64,000 bases of DNA from Planctomycetota bacterium (GCA_021413885.1 JAIOPM010000025.1:186001-250000); one strand, 5' to 3'; positions 10,140-21,889 are shown, numbered from the stretch's first letter. Notes: generated from the letters alone by a model not told the origin. Numbers and translations are program-made.

Positions 10140-13100
10140 ATGGCGTCACCCGTACTCACGGCGATTTCCATACGTCTTGGTCGCGCCTCGCTTTCAGTCT
10201 GCGCCGGACTCGCGGCGCTATCGCTGCCCTGCAGCGCGCAAGTCCGATTGAGTCAAGTGTGTGGTACCGCCAATCTGAGCGGTTCCGGCCCGAACGCGGA
10301 CTACGTCGAACTCTTCAATGCCGGCTCATCCGCGGTCGAACTCTCGACATACTCGATCCACTACGCCGCTGCCGTCGGTACCACATGGACGCGCCTCGGC
10401 CTGACCGGGACGATCCCGGCGCGCGGTTACTATCTGGTGCGGGTCCAGAATCCGAGTCCGACGAGCACGGCGCCGCCCTTGCCTCTGCCGGATCAGTGGG
10501 CGAGCACCCTGTTCCTGAACGCCACCACAGGCAAGCTCGCGCTGATTCAGGGCGGCGTCGCGCCGGCGACCGGGCAGTGCGCGCTTCCGCCGCCCGGAGC
10601 CGTGCTGGTCGACTTCGTCGGCTACGGCACTGGCGCGGACGCTCGTGAAGCGGGCGGGCCGCCTTGCACACCGGCGGGCACGATTGCGAACAACGCTCCG
10701 GCGCCCTCGGCCACCAACGCGATCTTCCGCGTCGGCTGCGGCGCCACCGATACCGGCGAGAACAGTCTGGATTGGATTGCCGCCGTCGCTGCACCGCGCA
10801 ACTCGCTGTGTCGTTCGAACGGGCTATCGGCAGCAGGATCGAACACCACCGCCGCCGTCGGTACCACGCCGACGATCACGCTGATTGCACAACCCTGCGC
10901 GGGAGGTACGGTCTCGACGGGCGCCACCGCGACGATCGACCTGACCGCGGTCGGAGGCTCGCCGACCACGATGGGCGCACCGGTCGGGAACGTGTTCACG
11001 CTGGACACGTTCACGATTCCGGCGAGCGCGAACGCGGGTCTCTACACGCTGCCCGTCACACTCGTCGACGGTGCGAACACCGGCACGGCCGTGATCGTGC
11101 TCGACGTGACCTCGACCTTGGCACCGGCGAACGACGCCTGCGGCGCGAATCAAGCCGCGTTCACGATTCCGACCGTCGGCGGCCTCGCGACTGGCACGCT
11201 CGTCAACGCGACGCTGGACGCGGGCTCGACGGCCTGCATCGGAAACGGCGTCGATGTGTACCACTACTTCACACCGGCTGCGGACGCCGTGTGGAGCATC
11301 GGCGTCTGTCAGAGCGGCGTGAACTGGGACACCGTGGTCACGGTTCACGTGGGTTGCCCTGCAACGGCGTTCAACGCAATCGCGCCGGTCGGTGGTGCCT
11401 GCCCCGACGGCGGTTGTACCGGGAGCGTGGCGCTCTCAGGCGGCAGCTGGTTGCTGAGCGCGGGCGTGACCTACGTCATCCGCGTGGCGTCGTTCAGCGC
11501 GCAGGCGACGAGTCTCCGCAGTTACAACCTGCGCGTGTTCGGCGCGGCTCCCGCCAACGACACGTGCGGCAACGCAACACCATTGGCGTTCGGTGCGGCG
11601 GTGGAAGGCGCGACCGCGCTCGCCCACACCGACGGTACGTCGAGCTGCGATCCCGGAGGTCGTGATCTCTGGTACACCGTGACCACGCCGGGTATGGGGG
11701 ACCTCTCGGTGGATACCTGCGGTTCAGGGATCGACACGTCGATTGCGGTGTACGCGAAATGCGGCGGGGGGGAGCTCGGCTGCAACGACGACTGCGGCGG
11801 CTCGCCCTGCTCGGGCCTCTCGTCGTGCCTGACCTTGACCGGACTTCCGGCGGGCACCTATCCGATCCGCGTGTCCGACAAAGGCCTCGGCTCGGGCGGC
11901 CTGATCTCGATCGTCGCAAACTGGGGCGGTGCGTCGCCGCCGACGGGTACCGGCACGGCGAGTCCGAGCAATTTGTTGCCAGGCGGGCTGGCGACCCTCT
12001 TCGCAACGGTCACGCCGGCCGTCAATCCGAGCTCGACCGGCATCCAAGTCACGGTCGACACGACCTTGATCGGCGGCGGCGCGGGCGTCGCGCTCTTCGA
12101 CGACGGGGTTGCCCCGGACGTCACCGCGAACGACAACGTATTCAGTCGCACGGTGGCCGTCGGCTCGGTCACGGATGGCGACAAGTCCCTGCCACTGACG
12201 ATCAGCGACGCGCAAGCTCGCGTGGGTTCGGGTGTCGTTTCGGCTCATGTCGGCTATTGCGCGGCCAGCAGCTCCTTCGGCTGCGGTGTCCAATTGGAGT
12301 ACATCAGCAATGTCACGGTCGGAGCGATCAACAGCAGCACGGCGTGTGGACCGGGCTACCAGGACTTGACGTCGCTGTCGACCAACGTCAGCCCGGGCGG
12401 CACGGTCTCCATCGCTGTGACGGTGAGTGAGTGGTTTGACTCCGCGGATTACGTCCACGTGTACATGGACTGGAACCACGACGCCGACCTCGTCGACTTG
12501 GGCGAGAAACTCAAGCTCGACGACCCTGGGAGCCATACCTACACTGGCACCATCGCGGTGCCGCTCTCGGCAGCGCCCGGCGAGACGCGCCTGCGCGTGC
12601 GGTTGAGCTACCACGTCAAGCCTCCGTGTGGGACTGAGCTTTTCGGGGATGTCGAGGACTACACGCTCTTCGTGGTCGGGATTCCGGCACCGCCACCGAA
12701 CGACACCTGCTCGACTGCCCTGTTGGTGCCCTGTGGTGGATCTGTAATCGCGGACACGACTTGGGCCACCCCTGATTCGGCGCCGGACTGTGGGACGCCG
12801 GTCACACTGCCTGGCGTGTGGTACAGAGCGACCGGGACGGGCTTCCCGATGACCGTGTCGACCTGTGATTCGGCGACGAACTTCGACACGTTGCTGACGG
12901 TCTTCGACGGGACGTGTGGAGCGCTTCAGTGCGTGGGCGAGAACAACGACGACCCGACTTGCACGTCGCCCAATCGTTCGACGGTGACGTGGACGAGCTC
13001 GCCGGGCGTGACCTACTTCATTCTCGTCAGCACCTATGGAGAGGGATACGGCACTGCGGTACTCACGCTCACCTGCTCGAACTACTGCGCATCGGCCTCG

Positions 13101-14816
13101 ACCAACGCGGTCCCGACGAACGAGTGCATTCGGCGCGTCCAGATCGGGTCGATCGACAACGCACCGGCGGGCACGGGGCAGAGCGGCTACGTGCTCTACC
13201 CGCTCACGACCACGATCGCCAAGTGCGGCGCCGAGCCGATCACGGTCACCATCGACAACCCGTTCGCGGCCGATCGCTGCACGGTGTATGTCGATTGGAA
13301 CCAGAACCTGGCGCTGAGCGACGCGGGTGAGATGTTCCAGCTGAACGGTGGCGGCACGCACGTCGCCGGCGTGTTCACCGGCACCATCACGCCGCCGTAC
13401 GGCGCATTGCTGGGCCCGACCCGAATGCGAGTATCGATGGGCGACAGCTCGCTCGGCGGCTACGGCAACACGCATCCGTGCGGCAGTTTTTCGTACGGTG
13501 AAGTCGAGGACTACACGATCGCTGTCGCTCCGGGCGGCACCACTTTCTACGAAGACGTCGACAGCGACGGCTTCGGTGATCCGAACGGCAACACTGTGAT
13601 CGATTGCAGCCCGCCGTCGGGCTATGTCTCCAACAGCGGTGACAACTGCCCGCTCGATCCTGGCAAGCAGGTGCCTGGGCAATGCGGTTGCGGTCTCTCA
13701 GACTTCGATAGCGACGGGGACTTCGTTGCCGACTGCATCGACGGTTGCCCGAACGACGCGAACAAGATCGCGGCCGGCATTTGCGGTTGCGGCGTGAGCG
13801 ACGTCGACACCGACGGCGACGGCACAGCGGACTGCATTGATGGCTGTCCGGCGGACCCGAACAAGACGGCGCTCGGCATCTGCGGCTGCGGCGTCAGTGA
13901 CGTGGACACCGACGGCGACGGCACCGCGGACTGCATCGACGGCTGCCCGGCCGACCCGAACAAGACGGTGGCGGGCGTTTGCGGTTGCGACGTGAGCGAC
14001 GTCGACAGCGACGGCGACGGTACGGAGGACTGCATCGACGGTTGCCCGGCTGATCCGGACAAGATCGCGGCGGGCGTCTGCGGCTGCGGCGTGGCGGACA
14101 CCGACAGCGACAGGGACGGCACGGCCGATTGCATCGATGGTTGCCCGGCGGACCCGAACAAGATCGCGGCTGGCCAGTGCGGTTGCGGCAACCTCGACAC
14201 CGACACGGATTCGGACGGCGTCGCCGACTGCAATGACAACTGCGACCTGATCTCGAACCCGGGTCAAGCCGACTGCGACTTGGACGGCGTCGGCGACGTG
14301 TGCGAGATCGGCGCCGGCAGCTTCGACGCGAACGGCAACCTGATTCCGGACGAGTGCGAATCGAACGGCCTCCAGTACTGCTTCGCAGACGGCTCGAGCT
14401 TCAACTGCCCGTGCGGCAACAATGCGACGGCGCCGAACGAAGGCTGCAAAAACTCTGCGAACCGCGGTGCCACCCTTTACAACTCCGGCGGCATCAGCGT
14501 CGGCGCGAACGACACCGTGCTGACCGTGATCCACTTGCCGAAAAACAAGTCCGGCATCGTGTTGATGGCCAACAACCAAGTCTCGCTCCCGTTCGGCGAC
14601 GGTCGCCTCTGCGCCTCGGGCGGGACGAAGCGCTTCCAAGTGAAGAACTCGGGCGCGAGCGGCTCGTTCACGCAGACCGGCATCGTGGCGCTCTCGGGCG
14701 GCACGATCATCCCGGGCGCGACCAAGAACTTCCAAACTTGGTACCGCGACCCGGCCGGCCCCTGCGGCGGGACCTTCAACCTCTCGAGCGCCGTCAAGAT
14801 CACGTTCGCACCGTGA
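10140..14816 (+). CDS. Giant exported multidomain protein: LTD, PPC-like, GEVED, TSP3-like repeats, shared C-terminal module
   Basis: 1558 residues. GAGGAG at 10125-10130 supports the ATG at 10140, and a signal peptide ends near LPCSAQ. Domains in order: lamin-tail-like domain (VRLSQVCG ... YVELFNAG ... PARGYYLVRV, ~36-175); PPC-like domains each starting PANDxCG or PNDTC (~328, ~470, ~851); an Ig-like segment with NDNVFSRTV (~600-705); two GEVED domains ending GDVEDYTLFV (~837) and GEVEDYTIAV (~1122). Five exact 33-residue thrombospondin-type-3-like repeats (DVDTDGDGTADCIDGCP type, 1188-1352) come next. The last ~146 residues (from 1413) hold NKSG, LPFGDGRLC, QTWYRDP and the terminal LSSAVKITFAP of the module shared with five other proteins here. 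Likely a calcium-stabilised cell-surface protein; the specific role is unknown. Confidence 0.9.
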   Translation: MASPVLTAISIRLGRASLSVCAGLAALSLPCSAQVRLSQVCGTANLSGSGPNADYVELFNAGSSAVELSTYSIHYAAAVGTTWTRLGLTGTIPARGYYLVRVQNPSPTSTAPPLPLPDQWASTLFLNATTGKLALIQGGVAPATGQCALPPPGAVLVDFVGYGTGADAREAGGPPCTPAGTIANNAPAPSATNAIFRVGCGATDTGENSLDWIAAVAAPRNSLCRSNGLSAAGSNTTAAVGTTPTITLIAQPCAGGTVSTGATATIDLTAVGGSPTTMGAPVGNVFTLDTFTIPASANAGLYTLPVTLVDGANTGTAVIVLDVTSTLAPANDACGANQAAFTIPTVGGLATGTLVNATLDAGSTACIGNGVDVYHYFTPAADAVWSIGVCQSGVNWDTVVTVHVGCPATAFNAIAPVGGACPDGGCTGSVALSGGSWLLSAGVTYVIRVASFSAQATSLRSYNLRVFGAAPANDTCGNATPLAFGAAVEGATALAHTDGTSSCDPGGRDLWYTVTTPGMGDLSVDTCGSGIDTSIAVYAKCGGGELGCNDDCGGSPCSGLSSCLTLTGLPAGTYPIRVSDKGLGSGGLISIVANWGGASPPTGTGTASPSNLLPGGLATLFATVTPAVNPSSTGIQVTVDTTLIGGGAGVALFDDGVAPDVTANDNVFSRTVAVGSVTDGDKSLPLTISDAQARVGSGVVSAHVGYCAASSSFGCGVQLEYISNVTVGAINSSTACGPGYQDLTSLSTNVSPGGTVSIAVTVSEWFDSADYVHVYMDWNHDADLVDLGEKLKLDDPGSHTYTGTIAVPLSAAPGETRLRVRLSYHVKPPCGTELFGDVEDYTLFVVGIPAPPPNDTCSTALLVPCGGSVIADTTWATPDSAPDCGTPVTLPGVWYRATGTGFPMTVSTCDSATNFDTLLTVFDGTCGALQCVGENNDDPTCTSPNRSTVTWTSSPGVTYFILVSTYGEGYGTAVLTLTCSNYCASASTNAVPTNECIRRVQIGSIDNAPAGTGQSGYVLYPLTTTIAKCGAEPITVTIDNPFAADRCTVYVDWNQNLALSDAGEMFQLNGGGTHVAGVFTGTITPPYGALLGPTRMRVSMGDSSLGGYGNTHPCGSFSYGEVEDYTIAVAPGGTTFYEDVDSDGFGDPNGNTVIDCSPPSGYVSNSGDNCPLDPGKQVPGQCGCGLSDFDSDGDFVADCIDGCPNDANKIAAGICGCGVSDVDTDGDGTADCIDGCPADPNKTALGICGCGVSDVDTDGDGTADCIDGCPADPNKTVAGVCGCDVSDVDSDGDGTEDCIDGCPADPDKIAAGVCGCGVADTDSDRDGTADCIDGCPADPNKIAAGQCGCGNLDTDTDSDGVADCNDNCDLISNPGQADCDLDGVGDVCEIGAGSFDANGNLIPDECESNGLQYCFADGSSFNCPCGNNATAPNEGCKNSANRGATLYNSGGISVGANDTVLTVIHLPKNKSGIVLMANNQVSLPFGDGRLCASGGTKRFQVKNSGASGSFTQTGIVALSGGTIIPGATKNFQTWYRDPAGPCGGTFNLSSAVKITFAP
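13701..14195 (+). repeat. Five tandem 99-bp repeats (thrombospondin type 3-like)
   Basis: In-frame units start at 13701, 13800, 13899, 13998 and 14097, each exactly 99 bp, with a partial sixth from 14196. Each encodes a D-x-D-x-D-G calcium motif, a CIDGCP segment and a CGCG segment. No insertion or deletion breaks the array. Confidence 0.9.
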
Positions 14817-14879
14817 TTGCGCCAAACGAGGCTGTGCTTGGAGTAGGGCCACTGCATGGTGACCTGAAACGAAGCTCGA

Positions 14880-15076
14880 GACCTGGCGGGTATCCACCCC
14901 CGCGCGACGACTACAACGCGATCCGACCGCACACGTCGCTGCGCGGTCGGTCGCCTCTCGAATTCCTCGGCGTCGCGTCCGAGGGCGAGCCCGAGGACAC
15001 GCGCGCTTCCGGCGCCGTCGCGCAACCGCAACTGACCATCAACACCACAAACCGTGCGCCCGCCGGACGAACATAA
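14880..15076 (+). pseudogene. Remnant of IS3-type transposase C-terminus
   Basis: The frame ending at TAA 15074-15076 encodes DDYNAIRPHTSLRGRSPLEF, which matches the C-terminal end of IS3/IS481-type integrase-core transposases (YNxxRPHSxLxxxTPxEF). The rest of the transposase is absent upstream, where the frame runs out of phase into the end of the exported-protein gene. It is therefore a truncated scar, not a working element. Confidence 0.65.
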
Positions 15077-15080
15077 ACCG

Positions 15081-15105
15081 TGTAGCTAACTCGGGGGCAG
15101 GCTCA
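15081..15105 (+). repeat. Probable insertion-sequence end, copy 1
   Basis: A segment of the form TGT-x-GCT...AACTCGGG...CAGGCTCA lies just after the transposase remnant, where an IS right end would be expected. A diverged second copy lies at 15136-15162. Confidence 0.5.
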
Positions 15106-15135
15106 AAACCTTTGACCCACAGAACGGACGCAACG

Positions 15136-15162
15136 TGTGGCTTCAACTCGGGTACAGGCTCA
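15136..15162 (+). repeat. Probable insertion-sequence end, copy 2
   Basis: Diverged copy of 15081-15105 (TGTGGCTTCAACTCGGGTAC, then AGGCTCA). The two copies are in direct orientation with about 30 bp between them. Confidence 0.45.
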
Positions 15163-15230
15163 GAAGCGTTCACGTACGCGAAGCGGGCGTTCCTACGAGG
15201 GACGCCCGCTTCGTTCGTTGTCGGGCCGAC

Positions 15231-15236
15231 TAGACT
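15231..15236 (+). promoter_or_regulatory. -10-like box TAGACT
   Basis: TAGACT ends 6 nt before the ATG at 15243, with no Shine-Dalgarno between; fits leaderless transcription. Confidence 0.5.
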
Positions 15237-15242
15237 GTCTTC

Positions 15243-16790
15243 ATGCGCGGAGTGGTGTGGGTGCGTGCGGCGGTCTTCGTCTGCTTCGCCGCGTTCTCCG
15301 CGTGCGACGACGCGCAACCGACGGCAGCGACGGCGAGCACCGCCTCGAGTACGGGCTCGAGCACCGGCGCGAAGTCCGAGCCCGCGCCGCGCGCTGCGCG
15401 CAAGCCGAACGTCGTCCTGATCTCGATCGACACGCTGCGCGCCGACGCGCTCGAGCCGTGGGGCGCGACGCGGCCGACTTCGCCGCACCTCTCGGCGCTC
15501 GCGCAAGAGAGCTGGGTCTTCCAACACGCGTACAGCCAAGCCGGCGTCACCGCGCCGTCGCACATGTCGCTCTTGACGTCGCTCTACCCGACGGTGCACG
15601 GCGTTTCGAACCTCAGCGTGTCGGGCAAACGCCTCGCCGCCGCCGACGCCGAGCAGGCGAAAGCGATCCGCGTCGACGCGAAGGTCGAGACGTTGGCGAC
15701 GGTGTTGACGCGCAACGGATGGAGGAGCGCGGCGTTCACCGGCGGAGGGAACGTCAGTCGCGAGCTCGGCTTCGATCAAGGCTTCGAGGAGTTCGACGAC
15801 TCGCCGTCGAACGGCGTCGACGGCAACGACGGTCCGTGGTTCGACGAGACGCACGTCGCCGCGTGGATCGAGAAGCATCGCGCCGAGCCCTTCTTCCTCT
15901 TCGTGCACACCTGGATTCCGCACACGCCGTACTTGCCGCCGGCGCCGTGGAACACCGAGTTCGATCCGGGCTACCAAGGTCCGATCGTGTCGAGCCGCGA
16001 AGCGTTCGACGCGCTGCCCGACGCCGACGATCCGGTGTTGCCCGCGAAGTTGCTGCGCGCGATCGATCGCAAGAACCCGGCGGAGGTCGCGCACTTGCGC
16101 GCGCTGTACGACGGCGATGTGCGCTACGCGGATGAATCGGTGGGCAAGGTGCTCGCCGCGCTCGACGCGCACGGCTTGAGCGACGAGACGATCGTCGTGA
16201 TCGTCTCCGACCACGGAGAAGAGTTCCTCGAGCACGACAACTTCGGCCATCCCGGGGAACTCTGGTACGAGCTCGTCCACGTCCCGCTGATCGTCCATTT
16301 GCCGAGCCGCGAAGCGCGCGTGATCGCCGCGCCGGCGCGCTTGATCGACGTGTTGCCGACGGTGCTCGAGCTCGTCGACGTCGCGCCGCCCGCCGACGTG
16401 CAAGGTCGTTCGCTCGTGCCGCTCGTGCGCGGAACTCTCGACGAGCAACCGATCATCAGCGAGATCATCACGCGCTGGAAAGGCTCGGGCGCGACGCGCG
16501 CGCCGGCCAACTTGATTCGCAGCGTGCGCCTCGGGAATTGGACGTACATCGCGCGCGGACTCGGCGGGAAACGGATCGAGGAGCTCTACGACCTCTCCGT
16601 CGATCCGGCGGAGAAGGAGAATCTCGCCGCGCAACGCAAGGAGCACGTCGAGACGCTCGATCGGTTCCGCGAGATCGTGCGCCGCCACGAAGAGGCGTGC
16701 GCGCGGCTGTCGGCTCGCTTCGGCGGCACCGACGTCGACGTCTCCGACGAGACGTTGAAGGAGATCGGGCGTCTCGGCTACGTGAAGTGA
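15243..16790 (+). CDS. Alkaline-phosphatase-superfamily (sulfatase-like) hydrolase, lipoprotein
   Basis: 515 residues. The signal ends in the lipobox FSAC, so it is predicted to be lipid-anchored, followed by a low-complexity Ser/Thr/Ala linker. The core has the metal motif NVVLISIDTLRAD, a nucleophile region VTAPSHMSLLTSLYP and the later metal motif VSDHGEEF. In sulfatases the nucleophile sits in C/S-x-P-S-R. Here the matching residues read T-A-P-S-H, so Thr replaces the formylglycine precursor and His replaces Arg. Thr nucleophiles are known in phospho-transfer members of the superfamily (LtaS, phosphonate monoesterases), so a phosphoester substrate is at least as likely as a sulfate ester. 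Confidence 0.85.
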   Translation: MRGVVWVRAAVFVCFAAFSACDDAQPTAATASTASSTGSSTGAKSEPAPRAARKPNVVLISIDTLRADALEPWGATRPTSPHLSALAQESWVFQHAYSQAGVTAPSHMSLLTSLYPTVHGVSNLSVSGKRLAAADAEQAKAIRVDAKVETLATVLTRNGWRSAAFTGGGNVSRELGFDQGFEEFDDSPSNGVDGNDGPWFDETHVAAWIEKHRAEPFFLFVHTWIPHTPYLPPAPWNTEFDPGYQGPIVSSREAFDALPDADDPVLPAKLLRAIDRKNPAEVAHLRALYDGDVRYADESVGKVLAALDAHGLSDETIVVIVSDHGEEFLEHDNFGHPGELWYELVHVPLIVHLPSREARVIAAPARLIDVLPTVLELVDVAPPADVQGRSLVPLVRGTLDEQPIISEIITRWKGSGATRAPANLIRSVRLGNWTYIARGLGGKRIEELYDLSVDPAEKENLAAQRKEHVETLDRFREIVRRHEEACARLSARFGGTDVDVSDETLKEIGRLGYVK

Positions 16791-16937
16791 AGCGCGAAGG
16801 AAGAGAGCGCGGCGCCGATCGTCGGTCGCGCCTCGCGCTTCCTCGCGACCGCGTCGTCGCCCTGGCGCGTTCCGGACCGAGCGGCCACAATCCGTGACCG
16901 ACCGCCAGCCGCTCCACCGATCCACCTGGGACTCGCC

Positions 16938-18701
16938 ATGCCGCGTTTGCTCGCACGCTCCTCCTCCTCCTTCGTCGTCGCCGCGCTCTGCGCCGGAACT
17001 CCGGTCTTCGCTCAGACCGTTCAGGATCTGACCGGACTCACCGCGCTGAAGGATCGCCTCGGCGCGAACACTCCGGACGGCACCGGCGTCGTCGTCGGTC
17101 AAGTCGAAGCGAACGGCGGCACCGGTTGGGCTCCGGACACGACGGACCCCGAGTTCGCGGGCAAGACCTTCACGATGATCAGCGCGAATCCCGGCAACAG
17201 CGGTCACGCGACCGCGGTCGGCGAACGTTGCTACGGCATCTCGACCGGTCTCGCGCCCGGCGTGACGTCGATCGAATGTTGGGAGGCCGGCCACTGGATC
17301 GGCGGCGGCTTCCTCAACGGCAATCTGCCGACGCTGCCCGATGCCGTCGGCGTCAAGATCTTCAACAACAGTTGGATCGGCGGCACGTTCGGCTGGAACA
17401 AGCTGCTGCGCAAGATGGACTTCTCCGTGAACATGCAGGGGCTGATCTTCTGCAACGGAGTGAACAACGGAATCGGTCCGATCGACCTGCCGCTCGCGGC
17501 GAACATGTTCAACGGACTTGCGGTCGGACGCAGCGACGGCCAGCACCACGCGGGCGGTTCGCTCGCCAGCGTCGATCAGCCCGGCCGGATGAAGCCCGAG
17601 ATCGTCGCGCCCGAAGGCGCGACCAGTTTCTCGACGCCGCTGGTCGCCGGCGGCGCCGCGTTGCTCGTCGACACGGCGCGCACGTATCCGACGCTCGCGT
17701 CGGACTATCACGCGGAGCAGCCCGTCGTCGTGCGCGCGGTGTTGATGGCCGGCGCCGAGCATCGCGCGGGTTGGACCAACAACCCGATGACCACCGGTCC
17801 GGTGCGCGGCACCACGTCGACGCCGCTCGACGACGTGTTCGGCGCCGACGAGCTCGACGTCAACCACTCCCATTGGATCCTGACCGGCGCGAGGCAGACC
17901 GAGGCCGCGAGCGCGGCTTCCGCGACGAACGTGCCGCACGCGGCGTGGTCGGTCGCGACGACGATCCCCAGTTCGAGTTCGTGGTGGGCGATCCACGTCG
18001 ACAGCCAGAAGCCGATCGTCTCGATTGTCGCCGCCTGGAACCGTGAGGTGTCGTTCGACTTCGCGACGTGGGCGATGCCGGATCACGATCTCGAGCTCTG
18101 GCGCGTCGATCCCGTCAACGGACAGACGACGTTGGTCGGCGATCTCGGGCTCCCGTACTTCGCCTCCGGCAACGTGCAGAGCATCAGCACGATCGACAAC
18201 GTCGAGCACCTCTACCTGACCGACCTCGCGGCTGGGGAATATCTGCTCGAGCTGCGGCGCACCGGTGACGGACTCGGTCCGTGGGAAGTCGCGGTCGCGT
18301 GGGAGTTCGAGTGCGCGCCGGCGGTCAACTACTGCGTTGCGAAGACGACGTCGACGGGCTCGACGCCTTCGCTCTCCGCGCACGGCTTCGCGAACGTGTC
18401 GGCGGATCAGTTCGAGCTGCGGGTCGCGAACGCGTTGCCGAACAAGAGCGGCCTCTTGTTCTGGGGCACGCAACCGTTCTCGGCGCCGTTCCTCGGCGGC
18501 ACGTTGTGCGTCAAGCCGCCGTTGGTGCGCTTGCCGGTGGTGACGCTCGACGCGACGGGCTCGATCGTGCTGCCGATCGCGCTCGACCCGACGATGGTCG
18601 GGACCAAGCGCTACTACCAGTTCTGGTTCCGCGACGTCCTTCACCCCGACGGCACGGGCGTCGGTTTGACCGACGCGGTCGAAGTGCAGTTTTGCTACTG
18701 A
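16938..18701 (+). CDS. Exported subtilase-like (S8) protein with shared C-terminal module
   Basis: 587 residues with a signal peptide ending near PVFAQ. Subtilase landmarks: the strand normally carrying the catalytic Asp reads GVVVGQVEANGG (~50), so Glu stands where Asp is expected. The His motif is NSGHATAVGERC (~90), the oxyanion Asn region is FCNGVNNG (~170) and the Ser motif is GATSFSTPLVAGGAAL (~228). A beta-sandwich region like that in secreted subtilases follows (~330-455). Residues ~463-587 are the shared module: YCVAK, NKSGLLFWG, APFLGGTLCV, QFWFRD and the terminal LTDAVEVQFCY. Proteolytic activity is uncertain because of the Asp-to-Glu change. No strong Shine-Dalgarno is seen. Confidence 0.82.
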   Translation: MPRLLARSSSSFVVAALCAGTPVFAQTVQDLTGLTALKDRLGANTPDGTGVVVGQVEANGGTGWAPDTTDPEFAGKTFTMISANPGNSGHATAVGERCYGISTGLAPGVTSIECWEAGHWIGGGFLNGNLPTLPDAVGVKIFNNSWIGGTFGWNKLLRKMDFSVNMQGLIFCNGVNNGIGPIDLPLAANMFNGLAVGRSDGQHHAGGSLASVDQPGRMKPEIVAPEGATSFSTPLVAGGAALLVDTARTYPTLASDYHAEQPVVVRAVLMAGAEHRAGWTNNPMTTGPVRGTTSTPLDDVFGADELDVNHSHWILTGARQTEAASAASATNVPHAAWSVATTIPSSSSWWAIHVDSQKPIVSIVAAWNREVSFDFATWAMPDHDLELWRVDPVNGQTTLVGDLGLPYFASGNVQSISTIDNVEHLYLTDLAAGEYLLELRRTGDGLGPWEVAVAWEFECAPAVNYCVAKTTSTGSTPSLSAHGFANVSADQFELRVANALPNKSGLLFWGTQPFSAPFLGGTLCVKPPLVRLPVVTLDATGSIVLPIALDPTMVGTKRYYQFWFRDVLHPDGTGVGLTDAVEVQFCY

Positions 18702-18801
18702 GCGATCCGTCGCGCCGATCCGCGCCTCGAGCCGCAACCGTGCGGCGTTGACGCAGTCCGAGTTTCCTGCCGCGCAAACATGCGGTGGAAGGAGACGACG
18801 G

Positions 18802-19239
18802 ATGCAATTCGATTTCGGTTCGGTGGAGGACTTCGAGTCCTACGTGTCGGTGCCCGAAGGCACGTACCTGTGTCGCATCGCCGAGGTCCGCGAAGGACTC
18901 GCGCGCGACGGCAGTGTGCGTTGGGGCTATCGGTTGGAGGTCGCGGAGGGCGAGTACGCCGGCCGCACCGCCGCGTGGGACGCGGTGACGTGGAGCGACC
19001 GCGGGATCCATCGCGTCAAGCGCGTGCTCGCTGCGTTCGGCATCGACACGCGCGGCTCGGTGGATCTCGAGGCGGCGGACCTGGTCGGCCTGCGCGCGTT
19101 CGCGGTGCTCGAACCCGAAGAGCGCGAGGACCCGGTGACCGGCCGACGGCAAGTGCGCCTGCGCGTGCCGTACGCGGGCTACACGCCGGCGGAACCGGCG
19201 GGCGAGCAAGTGCGAGAACGACCGCCGCCCGGTCGTTGA
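18802..19239 (+). CDS. DUF669-like protein
   Basis: 145 residues. The ATG at 18802 was chosen because GGTGGAAGGAG lies 7 nt upstream. The sequence follows the DUF669 pattern: VPEGTYLCRIAEVREG, VEGEYAGR-like VAEGEYAGRTAAWD, then a helix RGIHRVKRVLAAFGI and a closing strand RLRVPYAGY. DUF669 proteins are best known from phages, where they lie near single-stranded-DNA and recombination genes. Here it stands alone in chromosomal context just before cdd and ligA. Function is not established; a nucleic-acid role is suggested only by family associations. Confidence 0.6.
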   Translation: MQFDFGSVEDFESYVSVPEGTYLCRIAEVREGLARDGSVRWGYRLEVAEGEYAGRTAAWDAVTWSDRGIHRVKRVLAAFGIDTRGSVDLEAADLVGLRAFAVLEPEEREDPVTGRRQVRLRVPYAGYTPAEPAGEQVRERPPPGR

Positions 19240-19314
19240 GGCGCGGCCCGATCGTCGCCGGCCAATCGCCGTGGCGACGTTGACGCAGGCCGACGCCGCT
19301 GGGATCGTGGGCCC

Positions 19315-21877
<2,563 letters not shown>

Positions 21878-21889
21878 GCGAGCGCTCTC

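Noticed and set aside
13701..14244. CRISPR array
   Set aside because: The repeats are 99 bp, contiguous, in frame and protein-coding, with no spacers.
15039..18737. Very long open frame on the minus strand (over 1200 codons)
   Set aside because: It lies opposite the AlkP-like and subtilase-like genes, is Arg/Asp/Val-rich without any domain, and is a by-product of third-position GC bias. The plus-strand genes have clear motifs and signal peptides.
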